From: Candidatus Leptofilum gracile
GTDB lineage: Bacteria > Chloroflexota > Anaerolineae > Promineifilales > Promineifilaceae
Assembly (NCBI GenBank): GCA_016713825.1
Contig: JADJOJ010000007.1
Span: forward strand, 806,001 to 870,000
Direction of reading: 5' to 3'
Length of the DNA stretch: 64,000 nt
Position 1 is the stretch's first letter; each line of letters begins with the position of its first letter. The notes beneath the pieces are model-generated. The model saw nothing but the letters and a program-made list of their open reading frames with translations. It ran no database searches and was not told the DNA's origin. Below, piece by piece: positions 1 through 8,672 of the stretch. The position numbers were made by a program, and so were the translations under genes.

Positions 1-1
1 G

Positions 2-439
2 ACGGGTGGGGCGTTTACGGCCGTTTCCGTTCAAACCAGCTTCTCTCAGGCAGTCGATCATTTGCTGGAACATTTCGGCACCGTTGACGTGCCGTGGCAG
101 GAAGTGAACCGGCTGGTGCGCGGCGACGTAGACCTGGGTCTGGGCGGCGCGCCAGATGTGCTGCACGCGATTTATGGGGAGATGGGGGAAGACGGCCGTT
201 TCCAAGGCATCGCCGGTGATTCTTACATTCTCATGGTTACCTGGCAGCCCGACGGCACGGTCAGCTCGCACAGCATTCACCAGTTTGGCAGCGCCACCCT
301 GGACGAAAGCTCGCCCCACTACGCCGACCAGGCCCCCATCTTTACGGCGCGGGAACTGACGCCAGTTTGGTTTACTGAGGAAACTGTTTTAGCGAATTTA
401 GAAGAGGAATATCGGCCTGGGGAGGAAAACGGCCGTTAG
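2..439 (+). CDS. Penicillin acylase / acyl-homoserine lactone acylase family protein, C-terminal part
   Basis: Open at the left edge: the frame runs without a stop from base 2, so the start lies outside the window and only the last 145 residues are seen. The segment contains GIAGDSYILMVTW, HSIHQFGSATLDESSPHYAD and LTPVWF, the usual end of the beta chain of N-terminal-nucleophile amidases of the penicillin acylase family, which cleave amide bonds of beta-lactams or acyl-homoserine lactones and are normally exported. The catalytic Ser at the beta-chain N-terminus is not in the window, so substrate cannot be judged. The gene ends in ENGR, encoded by a copy of the AACGGCCGTT palindrome that overlaps the stop codon. 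It converges with the next gene across a shared terminator. Confidence 0.82.
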   Translation, partial: TGGAFTAVSVQTSFSQAVDHLLEHFGTVDVPWQEVNRLVRGDVDLGLGGAPDVLHAIYGEMGEDGRFQGIAGDSYILMVTWQPDGTVSSHSIHQFGSATLDESSPHYADQAPIFTARELTPVWFTEETVLANLEEEYRPGEENGR

Positions 440-440
440 C

Positions 441-473
441 AAAAAAAAGCAGGGCAGCAAACCTGCCCTGCTT
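441..473 (-). terminator. Intrinsic terminator of the acidic membrane protein gene
   Basis: A 10-bp perfect stem (448-457 with 463-472, arms AGCAGGGCAG and CTGCCCTGCT, 5-base loop) is followed on the minus strand by eight T residues. It lies between two convergent genes and probably also stops the plus-strand acylase transcript. Confidence 0.85.
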
Positions 474-501
474 CAACATCATCGCACAAAAACATGGCCT
501 G

Positions 502-867
502 TTAGCCGAGATTGCCCGTTATCACCATCAGGCCAATGGCCCCCATGAGGATGTTGAGCAAAACCAGCAGGGCCAAAATGAGGCGCTGCCCCGGCGTAAA
601 GTTGCGCCAGGCAAAACCAGAGCCCCCACTGCGGCTCGGTTCCTCGCTAAAAATCGCATCCTCGGCCAAATCATCGTCTAGCGATTCGCCCCGGGTCGAT
701 TTACGCCGCAGCTGATCAAACTCATCATCCAGGTCGTCGATGGGCGGCAAATCATCTGCTGGCCCCCCACCCTCTTCATTCCTAAAAAGGTCATCCCGAA
801 ACGCAGAAAAATCATCGTCAAGATCATTGTTTGCATTATTGTCAAAATCGTCGCGAAAATCGTTCAT
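502..867 (-). CDS. Small acidic protein with one C-terminal membrane segment, function unknown
   Basis: A 121-residue protein. Residues 1-80 are strongly acidic and low in complexity, rich in Asp, Glu and Asn (DFRDDFDNN, DDLPPIDDLDDEFDQL), and look disordered. Residues about 88-121 begin with FTPGQRLILALLVLLNILMG and form one hydrophobic helix, so the protein is probably a tail-anchored or single-pass membrane protein with its acidic part in the cytoplasm. I do not recognise a family. The start ATG at 867 is preceded by AGAGAGG on the minus strand, a good ribosome site. It stands alone between convergent and co-directional neighbours and has its own terminator. The coding frame is clean. Confidence 0.7.
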   Translation of the reverse strand: MNDFRDDFDNNANNDLDDDFSAFRDDLFRNEEGGGPADDLPPIDDLDDEFDQLRRKSTRGESLDDDLAEDAIFSEEPSRSGGSGFAWRNFTPGQRLILALLVLLNILMGAIGLMVITGNLG

Positions 868-1011
868 GAGCGGATACCTCTCTTCATTTGCTGCCGAAAC
901 TGTCTGGCGGTTGGTCGTCTTCGGCCAAGTTTCAGAAGGGGTGCGGCCTACCGAAGATACCCCTATTGTAACGGAAATTTAGCGAAAAACGAGATTTTCA
1001 GTTGACAATAA

Positions 1012-1875
1012 TTAAATTTGCCGCAAGGTTACATCCGCAGCGGTGACGGTGTGCAGTTGGCCAGCCTCATCCCGCACCAGCAGATGCCCGGCGGGGTCGG
1101 TGGCTTCGGCCATGCCAGAAAAGCTGTGGCCAGTTTGGGGCTGGGTTACGTGCACCGGCTGGCCCAGGGTGATCAGTTTATTTTGCCAGCGATGGTGTGG
1201 GGAACGGCCGTTCCCCACACCATCGTACAAAGCTTCTACCCGCTGCAAAAAGGCAGCCAGCAGCGGCAAACGAGGCACCGGCTGGCCCGTGGCCACCAGC
1301 AGGCTGGTGGCGGGTGTCACCCCGGTGGGCAGCTGCGCGGCTGGAATGTTCACGTTGATACCAATGCCCACGATCGCCCAATGCAAACGGCCGTCTGGGC
1401 CAAAGCCCCCTTCCTGCAAAATGCCGCTCACCTTATGCCAGCCCCCCGCCTGCTGCACCACAATGTCATTGGGCCATTTCAGCCGCACCGCCAGGCCCGT
1501 TTGCCCGGCAATTGCTTCGGCGGCGGCCGTACTCACCAGCATGGTGAGCCAGTTGGCCTGTTCGGCGGGCCAATGGGGCCGGAACAGCAGTGAAAGCAGC
1601 AACGAACTGCCCGGCGGCGCTTCCCAGCGGCGGTCCAGGCGGCCGCGCCCCCGCCGCTGATACTCCGTCAGCAGCAAATGCCCGGCGGGTGGCTGATCGG
1701 GCGTGCCTTGCCGAACCATCGCTTTGAGCAGGTCGTTGGTAGAGTCCAACTCGGCAAACACCTGGCAAGTTTGCCCGAGCCAATGGGTGGTCACTGTTTG
1801 GGAAACGGCCGTTGCCGATAATCTATCCATCTCATCAAATCCCGCCATTAGGTGCAAACCAGCAATAAAATTCAT
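1012..1875 (-). CDS. birA: Biotin--[acetyl-CoA-carboxylase] ligase (BirA, without DNA-binding domain)
   Basis: Joins biotin through biotinyl-AMP to the lysine of biotin carboxyl carrier proteins in the cytoplasm. The 287-residue chain has STNDLL near residue 47, the biotin-binding loop GRGRLDRRW near 78, LKWPNDI and KVSGILQEGG in the catalytic core, and GIGINVN, all typical of the BPL_LplA_LipB core; the small C-terminal SH3-like domain follows from about residue 235. There is no N-terminal winged helix, so this is a monofunctional group I ligase and not a biotin operon repressor. The start is uncertain: ATG 1875 has no clear ribosome site and a later Met (MDRLS) about 15 codons in, after GATGAG, is a reasonable alternative. 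Two copies of the iterated palindrome lie in the frame. Confidence 0.93.
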   Translation of the reverse strand: MNFIAGLHLMAGFDEMDRLSATAVSQTVTTHWLGQTCQVFAELDSTNDLLKAMVRQGTPDQPPAGHLLLTEYQRRGRGRLDRRWEAPPGSSLLLSLLFRPHWPAEQANWLTMLVSTAAAEAIAGQTGLAVRLKWPNDIVVQQAGGWHKVSGILQEGGFGPDGRLHWAIVGIGINVNIPAAQLPTGVTPATSLLVATGQPVPRLPLLAAFLQRVEALYDGVGNGRSPHHRWQNKLITLGQPVHVTQPQTGHSFSGMAEATDPAGHLLVRDEAGQLHTVTAADVTLRQI

Positions 1876-1887
1876 ATAAAATTTGGT

Positions 1888-1915
1888 TTGACATGCAGCT
1901 ATCTCTTTCTATAAT
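1888..1915 (+). promoter_or_regulatory. Sigma-70-type promoter for the S1-domain gene
   Basis: A perfect TTGACA (1888-1893) and a perfect TATAAT (1910-1915) are separated by 16 bases. Transcription would start near 1922, leaving a leader of about 147 bases before the ATG at 2069. Confidence 0.75.
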
Positions 1916-2068
1916 TGGGCGCAACATTATGTACTATACAATCCTCTTCCACAAATAATTTGCATGTCAATTAAAAACCGTCTCCATCACCGTGCCAACA
2001 ATATTTCTGTTGTTTACCGCCGGATGATCCGATAACATTATACGCCTTAATTCATGCGATAGAGAGTA

Positions 2069-3079
2069 ATGGAAATGACCGCAAACGCCTCCCCTGAAAT
2101 GTTGCCCCAACCTCAATCTGATGATGCCTACTGGGCCGCCCTGTTTGAACAAGAAGAAGCCCTGCTCCCCGCAGAACCGAAGATAGAAATACCGCAAAGC
2201 AATGGTTGGGCTACTTTGAACCAGCGGATGGACGGCCGTTTCCGTTGGGCCGATGGCGAACGAGACGATGTGGACCCGTGGCATAAAGCACAGCAAATCA
2301 TGGAAGCCGATGAAACGATGACCCTGCCCGTCACCGGTTTCAACAAAGGGGGGTTGCTGGTTCACTGGCGCGGCCTGCAAGGCTTTGTACCCGCCTCCCA
2401 ACTGATTGACTTCCCCCAATTTCACCTGGAAAGCGAAAGGCTCAATGCCCTCAAACAGTGGCACACAGAAACGCTCACCCTCAAAATCATCGAGCTAAAC
2501 CGTGAAATGAACCGGCTGATTTTGTCTGAACGGGCCACCCTGGTAGAAGCCGATGAGCGGGAGCAGCTGTTTGGTCGCATCGACACTGGCCAAATTCATG
2601 AAGGCTCCGTCACCAATCTGACCAATTTTGGGGCGTTTATTGACCTGGGCGGCGTAGAAGGGTTGATCCACATTTCTGAGCTTTCCTGGAGCCGCGTCAT
2701 TCACCCCAGCGACATTTTGGAACCGGGGCAGACGGTACGGGTAAAGGTGCTCAATGTGGATTCGGAAAACGGCCGTGTTGCCCTCAGCCTCAAGCGGTTA
2801 AAAGACAATCCCTGGCTCGCTATAGAAGAACGGTACCAACCCGGCCAGCTCGTAGAAGGCACCATCAGCAACGTCGTTAGCTTTGGCGCTTTTGTCATGG
2901 TAGAAGATGAACTGGAAGGGCTTATTCACATTTCTCAGCTGGCCGAAGGCACCTTTTTGCACCCCCGCAACGTGGTGGAAAAAGGACAAATTGTGGTGGC
3001 CCGGGTGCTGAAGGTAGACGGCCGTAACAAACGCCTCGCCCTCACCCTGCGCGACCTCACGGCCGAAGATATTGAGTAA
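2069..3079 (+). CDS. S1 RNA-binding domain protein (ribosomal protein S1-like)
   Basis: A 336-residue RNA-binding protein. After an acidic N-terminus of about 65 residues there are three S1-type segments: a divergent first one (about 85-155, TGFNKGGLLVHWRGLQGFVP), and two classical OB folds at about 172-245 (EGSVTNLTNFGAFIDLGG, GLIHISELSW) and 257-332 (EGTISNVVSFGAFV, GLIHISQLAEG). The order and the degenerate first repeat match short ribosomal protein S1 of Gram-positive-type bacteria, where it helps mRNA docking on the 30S subunit; a general S1-domain stress protein is the alternative. ATG 2069 follows AGAGAG. A consensus promoter lies 150 bases upstream. The gene is followed by a tandem repeat hairpin and then ftsK. 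Confidence 0.88.
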   Translation: MEMTANASPEMLPQPQSDDAYWAALFEQEEALLPAEPKIEIPQSNGWATLNQRMDGRFRWADGERDDVDPWHKAQQIMEADETMTLPVTGFNKGGLLVHWRGLQGFVPASQLIDFPQFHLESERLNALKQWHTETLTLKIIELNREMNRLILSERATLVEADEREQLFGRIDTGQIHEGSVTNLTNFGAFIDLGGVEGLIHISELSWSRVIHPSDILEPGQTVRVKVLNVDSENGRVALSLKRLKDNPWLAIEERYQPGQLVEGTISNVVSFGAFVMVEDELEGLIHISQLAEGTFLHPRNVVEKGQIVVARVLKVDGRNKRLALTLRDLTAEDIE

Positions 3080-3155
3080 TTGAGTCATTGAGTAATTAAG
3101 TAATTAAGTAATTGCCAAATTACCAATTACCAATTACCAATTACCAATTGCCCAG
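3080..3155. repeat. Short tandem repeat hairpin, (GAGTAATT)n followed by (ACCAATT)n
   Basis: The gap between the S1 gene and ftsK is almost entirely 7-8-base units: a left arm of GAGTAATT/AAGTAATT units with period 8 and a right arm of ACCAATT units with period 7, complementary to each other. The same family recurs at 23637-23694, 46325-46392, 49985-50052 and more loosely at 50225-50301. Confidence 0.85.
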
Positions 3156-3167
3156 TTACGTACTGGT

Positions 3168-5373
3168 ATGGCAAAAACAAAATCCTCCGGCGGTAACAAG
3201 ACCCCCGCACCGCCACCGCCCACCTGGGACGAACGGCTCATCAACAGCCTGATGCCCTGGCGCATCGAAATCGCAGGCATCCTCCTCTTCACCATCTCCT
3301 TCCTCATCTTTTAGCCTTGCTCAGTCTGCCCAACAACGCCTGCCCCGGCGTTTGGCTTTTGCCTGTTTCGGACGCTCTTTGGCTGGGGCAGTTACCCACT
3401 TCTGCTTTCCATTGCCGCCGGCGGGCTTTACCTGGCGCTGCGCACCGTGGAAAAACCGTTCCAGATTCGTACAGCGCAAGTGATTGGCTTTGAACTCGTC
3501 CTGCTAACCTTGCTCCCCCTCAGTTACCAACTCAGCGGCACCACTCCGCCAGAAGTGTACCTGGGTAAAGGGGGGGGATTGGTCGGCTGGGCGCTGTCTG
3601 AACCGCTGCTGGACTTTTTTGGCACTTTTCTCACCAACAGCTTTTACCTGCTGCTGCTGGCCTACGGGCTCAGCCTCATCGTGGGCTTCACCTGGGACGA
3701 TTTGCTGGTTGGCCTGAACAATCTGTCTATCCACCTGCGCCAGCTTTCGCAAGAGCTGGCCCCGCCCACCCCGCCGCGCCCCACCGCCCAACCAGACCGG
3801 GCGGCACAGCTGCCATTACCAAACCCACCACCAGCCCCCAACCCCGACGAGCTGTTGATTATTGATGATACGGCCGTCTACGCCGACCCCACCACCCAAG
3901 GCCGCAGCAAAAACCTGCCCCCCCTAGACCTGCTAGAGGAAGGCAGCGACTTCATCCTCACCCCCGAAGAAGTGGATGAAAAAAAGCGGATCATCGAAGA
4001 AACGCTGGCCCACTTTGGCCTGCCCGCCACCGTCACTCAAATTCAGCGCGGCCCGGCCATCACCCAATTTGGCGTCGAGCCAGGCTACGTGGAGCGCATC
4101 GGCCCCGATGGCGAACTGCGCCAGCAAAAAGTGCGTATCAACCAGATTGCCGCCCTGCGCAAAGATTTGGCTCTGGCATTGGCCGCCACCCGCCTGCGCA
4201 TTCAGGCCCCGGTGCCTGGGCGGGGCATTGTGGGGATCGAGGTGCCGAATTCGGAAACGGCCGTTGTCAACCTGCGTTCCATCGTTGAATCCCCCCAATA
4301 CACCAGCTTCAACTCCAATTTAGCCGTCGCCCTCGGCAAAGACGTTTCCGGCGCACCCATCGCCATTGATCTGGCCAAGATGCCCCACCTGCTCATCGCC
4401 GGCACCACCGGTTCTGGCAAATCGGTTTGCATCAACGCCCTCATCAGCTGCCTGGTGTTCAACAACACCCCAGACAAGCTAAATCTCATCATGATCGATC
4501 CCAAAAAAGTGGAGCTGATTCGCTTCAACGGCCTGCCCCACCTCATCGGCCAGGTGGAGGTGGAAGCGGATCGCGCCGTGGGTGTGCTGCGCTGGCTCAC
4601 TGCGGAGATGGATCGCCGCTACGAGATGTTTGCCCAGGTGAACGCCCGCAACATCGGCGGCTACAACCGTAAGGTTGCTGGCGACAAAACGCGCAGAAAG
4701 TTCCCCCTACATCGCCGTTTTTATTGATGAGCTGGCCGACCTGATGCACACCTACCCCGGCGACGTGGAGCGCACGCTCTGCCGTCTGGCGCAGATGGCA
4801 CGAGCGACGGGGATTCATTTGGTGGTGGCGACGCAACGGCCGTCTACCGACGTCATTACCGGCCTCATCAAAGCCAACTTCCCCGCCCGGCTCTCCTTTG
4901 CCGTCGCCTCCAGCATCGACTCCCGCGTCATTTTAGACACAAGCGGCGCAGATCAGCTGCTGGGCAAAGGCGACATGCTCTTCCTCTCTCCAGAGGCCAG
5001 CGCCCCCGCCCGCGTGCAGGGCGTCTTCCCCACCGACCACGAAATCGAGCGCATCGTCACCTTCTGGCACAACAACATGCCCGAAAACTTTGAGCCAATG
5101 CCCGCCCCCTGGGAAAACCTCATCGCCAAATACGCCCTGCTAGACGAAACCGACAGCCTCCTGGAAGCCGCCATCGAGCTGGCCCAGAAAAACGACACGA
5201 TTTCCGCCTCGTTTTTGCAGCGCAAGCTGCGCCTGGGCTACCCCCGCGCCGCCCGCCTCATGGAGCACCTGTTCGAGATGGGTCTGGTTGAGGACCCCAA
5301 AACAGGCGGCAAAACCCGCCGCACACTGGTGGATGAAGAGGACGATCCGCTGGATGATTTGTTGCCGTCGTAG
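3168..5373 (+). CDS. ftsK: DNA translocase FtsK/SpoIIIE, interrupted by three reading-frame shifts
   Basis: Pumps DNA through the division septum and helps resolve chromosomes. Four N-terminal membrane segments are visible (one before 3310, then SYPLLLSIAAGGLYLALR, VIGFELVLLTLLPLSY and FLTNSFYLLLLAYGLSL), then a proline-rich linker, a core with Walker A AGTTGSGKSVCINALI and Walker B-type IAVFIDELADLM, and a C-terminal winged-helix gamma domain (SASFLQRKLRLGYPRAARLM). The first 48 codons (ATG 3168) end at TAG 3312; homology-like sequence continues in another frame until about 3350 and then returns, so two compensating shifts lie there. A third lies in an A run near 4687 (frame 0 to +1), splitting the ATPase between Walker A and Walker B. 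I read these as sequence errors in a functional gene. Confidence 0.88.
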
Positions 5374-5402
5374 CGTGTTCCTCTTTTGCAAACAAACAGC
5401 CT

Positions 5403-5537
5403 CATTTTGTCTCTTGCAAACCAGTCGCCAAGCTGGTGCCTTGCCACTGGGAAAATGAACCGCGCCAGCTAGGTGCTGGCAACTGGCAGGGCAAAATTTG
5501 GATGGCTGGCGACTTCGATGAGCCTCTCGATTTCTAA
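5403..5537 (+). pseudogene. Remnant of a Phd/YefM (VapB)-type antitoxin C-terminus
   Basis: Without any start codon, this frame reads KPVAKLVP, then GNWQGKIWMAGDFDEPLDF and a stop. That is the ending typical of Phd/YefM-fold antitoxins of VapBC-like pairs (usual form: GEPVAKLVP ... LGxLKGKIWIADDFDEPLP). The N-terminal DNA-binding half and any PIN-domain toxin are missing, so this is a relic of a lost toxin-antitoxin locus lying just after ftsK. Confidence 0.6.
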
Positions 5538-5543
5538 ACGCTT

Positions 5544-5996
5544 TTAACCGAAACCAAGCTCCATAAGTTGTGGGGTAAACGGCCGTTTACCCCACCCCAT
5601 CAAAAGCATTCGAGAAAAATCAAAGAGTTGAACCATATAACAGATCACGCTCGCCAAAAGTAGGATCACGAGCATGCGCCACCAAGCCTGCACCTTTTTT
5701 GCTTCCCCCAAAAAGGTAAAAACAAACAGAAACAGGCCAGAAACAATCCCCAAGACAGCAATAACAAAAATGAGAAACCGAGTTACGGTCGGCACGTTCA
5801 CAATAAAATGAACCACCGTCTTCCCCCAAACCGTTTGGCTTAATTCAACCCACGGATAATTGACACCCGGCTCAAAAACAAAGAGATCGTAAAATGAGTG
5901 GTACCCTATCCGGACAAAATAGAGTAGGCCTAAACCGTTTAACAGCAGCCAGACATATGGCTTTCTCCAATTCCCTGCTTCACTCATTTGGAACAT
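5544..5996 (-). CDS. Hypothetical integral membrane protein
   Basis: About 150 residues with three or four hydrophobic segments: VWLLLNGLGLLYFVRIGYH, FLIFVIAVLGIVSGLFLFVF and MLVILLLASVICYMVQLF, plus a weaker one between the first two. I do not recognise a family. The start is set at ATG 5996 (MFQMSEAGN) because GGAGA lies 9 bases before it; the frame stays open 23 codons further upstream but without a ribosome site. The gene is AT-richer than its neighbours and carries only one copy of the iterated palindrome, near its 3' end, which may suggest a different origin. Not obviously in an operon. Confidence 0.6.
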   Translation of the reverse strand: MFQMSEAGNWRKPYVWLLLNGLGLLYFVRIGYHSFYDLFVFEPGVNYPWVELSQTVWGKTVVHFIVNVPTVTRFLIFVIAVLGIVSGLFLFVFTFLGEAKKVQAWWRMLVILLLASVICYMVQLFDFSRMLLMGWGKRPFTPQLMELGFG

Positions 5997-6348
5997 ATCA
6001 ATGATTCTCCATTTTCTGCTCACAAACAGGCTTAAGGGTGGCAACACCCCATATTTAGCGCTCAACGCAGTCCGTCACCCCACATTTGGAACTTTTCCCG
6101 CTCTCAACCGTATTGCCCCTTGATCACCAATTTTGTTTTTTAAATTGCGAGATAGTTCAAATTAGCTGAATCGTTCGGTGGCTGTCAATCCTGCCAAAGC
6201 GGGAATGCATGCAGGCAAACACCTGGGTGCCCGCGCAAGCGGCATGACACTGGTCAACAAAGCTTTTCGTTGAAATGGGCTATCTGCACAAATGATCTTC
6301 GCGCCTACGGGCGGAAGATGGGCGCAGGATGGGTAGACAGGAGATAGC
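5997..6348. other. Intergenic region with degenerate hairpins
   Basis: No gene seen. Around 6184-6245 the sequence resembles a decayed copy of the common GCGGGAATG-type inverted repeat. At 6296-6320 ATCTTCGCGCC pairs with GGCGGAAGAT over a four-base loop, a hairpin 30 bases before the next start codon. Confidence 0.4.
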
Positions 6349-8532
6349 ATGACTCAGCAACAAAACCCCCAACCAACGGTCGAGGAAACCCGTCAGTCCA
6401 CTCACACAAAAGCGCGGCGCTTGCCCGATGTGGCCGCCGCCGAGCGTGCCCTGAGCGACGTGAATACCAGCGTCGCCGTTTTACGCACGGAAGCGGATCG
6501 GGCGCGTGGCCTGTTTGGCTTTGGCCGCCGCATTTTGGTGCCCCCGGATGAGATTCACGTGGTGGTGGGAGACGGCCGTCACAGCCTGACCCTCTCCAAC
6601 GAACGCAAAGTGTTTGGCCAATCCGCCGACCGCCCCGCCAAATATTGGCTCAACCCGATCAGCCAGGTCATCAAGCTCAAAACCATCAGCTTCACCGTGC
6701 CCATTCAAGGCACGCAAGATGCCGGGGTAGAAGCGCTAGATAGCAGCAAGGTTAGCTTCCGGCTGTGGGCCCACGCCGTGGCCAAGCTCAACCCAGACAA
6801 AGCCGAAATTGCCGCCCAGCGTGTGGGTCTGGATACAACCGGCCTCATCTACACCATCACCAAAGTTGGCACGGCCGAATTGGTCGCCGCCGCCGCCACC
6901 ATGAGCCTGGAAGAAATTATTGCCAACCGGCAAGAGCTGGCGGCCATCGCCTTCCCCAAGGTGAACCAGATTTTGTCTGAGCTGGGCTACGATTTGGCGC
7001 TGCTCACCATCACCCGGCTAGACGGCGTGGCCTACGCCAAGCTGATCGAGCAAGCCGAATCGCGCATCTCTAAGGAGACGGGCATTGCCACCAACAAGGA
7101 GCAGCTGGCCGAGCTGACCGACATGCAGGCCCGCGAGCAGGAAGAGGCGGAAATCCGCGCCCAAACCGAGAAAAAGCTGGCGTCGGAACGATTAGATGCC
7201 CAGCGCGAAGTCGAAACGGCCACCATTGGCCAGCAAGAAGCGCTGGACGTGCGTCGGCACGAGATGCGCATTTTGCAGATTAGCCGGGAGAAAACGGCCG
7301 CTGCCGCCGCCCACGAAACCGGAAATGGCCAAAGTGGAACTCAGCCAGCAGCTTGGCCAGGCAGAAGCGGAAAAAGCGGCCCACCTGGCCCAAATCGAAG
7401 CAGAACGCCAGGCCCAGCTGCGCGCCATCCAGCAAAGCGCGAGGCGGAAATTAACCTGGCCCAAACCGAGGCCGAAGCTGCTCGGCTGGCCGTAGCTCAG
7501 GCCAAAGAAATTGAGCGGATGGCCAAGCTAACCGAGGCCGAAGCGTCTCGCCTGCGCCGCGAGGAGCTGGCCGAGGCAGAACGCGCCCGCGAGATTGCCC
7601 TGGTGGAAGCCAACAAAGCGGCCGAATCGCTTAAACTGGCGGCCGAGGCGGAAGCCCGCGCCGTGCAGATCAAGGTGGATGTGGAAACGCAGTCTGAACT
7701 GGTGCGGGCTGAGGCAGAGGCAACCGCTACGGAAAAACGGGCTCAGGCAGCTAAAATCCGGGCTGAAGCGACTAAGGCAGAAACGGCCGCTTCCGGTCTG
7801 GCTGAAGCCGAAGTCGATGCCGCCCGCGTGCAGGTTGCCGAGAAGCAGGTGTTGGTCACCCGCGCCGAGGGTCTGGCCCAGGCGGAAGTGGCCAAAGCAC
7901 TGGCCGAAGCTGAAGCGGACAAGTTGCAGCGGCTGAAGACGGTTGAAATTGAGGCGCAAGAAAAGCTGGCGTTGCTCTACGGCCAAGCGCCGGTGCTGGT
8001 AGACCTGGAGCGCCTGCGCATCCAGCTTGGGCATCAGGAGCGCATTGCCACCATCCAGGCCGAAACGTCGCTCAAAGCGTTTGAGGCGATTGCCCCCAGC
8101 CTGAAGGTGCACATCTTTGGCAACGGTGGGCAGACGGGCCAGATTTTGGCCAACGTGATGGCCCTTTCGCACGGGCTAACGCAGGTGGGCGAGGAAGTGC
8201 CGCTGGTAGGCCGGCTGCTAAACGGCCGTGAGAACGGCGCAGGCGAACCGCTGGTTTTGGCCAACTGGCTGCCGCAGCTAAACCAGTTTGGCCCGTACTT
8301 GCAGCAGGTGCTGGCGGAAATCAATCCGCGCATGTTGTCTAGCCTGAAGGTGGCGGATTTGGTAGAACGGCTGGGGCCAGTGGTGGCGGGCGAGGAATCG
8401 CTGACGCGTGCGCTGAGCGGCTTGAAGGCAGACGCTTCGTTCCGTGTGATTGGTGACCTGCCCGTTAGCCCGCTGCTGCGGCTGCTTGGTTTGGGGCAAG
8501 CTGAGCCGGTGGAGGAAATCCCGGTCGGCTAA
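6349..8532 (+). CDS. SPFH/flotillin-like protein with long coiled coil
   Basis: About 727 residues. Residues 1-60 are polar; 60-260 form an SPFH/band-7 domain (FGFGRRILVPPDEIHVVVGD ... ISFTVPIQG ... GYDLALLTITRLDGVAYAK); about 240-560 are a long Ala/Glu/Arg-rich coiled coil as in flotillins; 570-727 is a conserved tail ending in a short hydrophobic stretch. Unlike most flotillins there is no N-terminal membrane helix, so it may be peripheral. Likely role: scaffold of membrane microdomains. AGGAGA precedes ATG 6349. Between about 7310 and 7440 the frame reads Gly/Pro/Ser-rich nonsense, while the +1 frame reads MAKVELSQQLGQAEAEKAAH, a coiled coil: two compensating one-base shifts inside the gene. 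A strong terminator follows. Confidence 0.82.
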   Translation: MTQQQNPQPTVEETRQSTHTKARRLPDVAAAERALSDVNTSVAVLRTEADRARGLFGFGRRILVPPDEIHVVVGDGRHSLTLSNERKVFGQSADRPAKYWLNPISQVIKLKTISFTVPIQGTQDAGVEALDSSKVSFRLWAHAVAKLNPDKAEIAAQRVGLDTTGLIYTITKVGTAELVAAAATMSLEEIIANRQELAAIAFPKVNQILSELGYDLALLTITRLDGVAYAKLIEQAESRISKETGIATNKEQLAELTDMQAREQEEAEIRAQTEKKLASERLDAQREVETATIGQQEALDVRRHEMRILQISREKTAAAAAHETGNGQSGTQPAAWPGRSGKSGPPGPNRSRTPGPAARHPAKREAEINLAQTEAEAARLAVAQAKEIERMAKLTEAEASRLRREELAEAERAREIALVEANKAAESLKLAAEAEARAVQIKVDVETQSELVRAEAEATATEKRAQAAKIRAEATKAETAASGLAEAEVDAARVQVAEKQVLVTRAEGLAQAEVAKALAEAEADKLQRLKTVEIEAQEKLALLYGQAPVLVDLERLRIQLGHQERIATIQAETSLKAFEAIAPSLKVHIFGNGGQTGQILANVMALSHGLTQVGEEVPLVGRLLNGRENGAGEPLVLANWLPQLNQFGPYLQQVLAEINPRMLSSLKVADLVERLGPVVAGEESLTRALSGLKADASFRVIGDLPVSPLLRLLGLGQAEPVEEIPVG

Positions 8533-8550
8533 TCTAATTCGCTAAAATTT

Positions 8551-8613
8551 AACCGCAGAGTGTGCGAAAGGCGCTGAGTTTTTTGGCTGGCGCGGCACAC
8601 TCTGCGGTTTTTT
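8551..8613. terminator. Bidirectional terminator between convergent genes
   Basis: A 14-bp perfect stem (8551-8564 with 8596-8609, arms AACCGCAGAGTGTG and CACACTCTGCGGTT) is followed by a T run on the plus strand and by an AT-rich tract on the minus strand. Confidence 0.85.
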
Positions 8614-8672
8614 CTTGGGTCAGCCCGCGGGGGCGGGCAAATAACAGCTGTTGGTCGGATTGGTAATCCGAC

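Noticed and set aside
1018..1660. Long plus-strand open frames over birA
   Set aside because: They are antisense shadows with no ribosome site, no recognisable family and repetitive palindrome-derived residues; birA on the other strand has all family motifs.
7528..8172. Minus-strand open frame of 214 codons inside the SPFH gene
   Set aside because: It mirrors the coiled coil of the plus-strand gene in an antisense frame with Gly/Phe/Leu bias and has no supporting motif.
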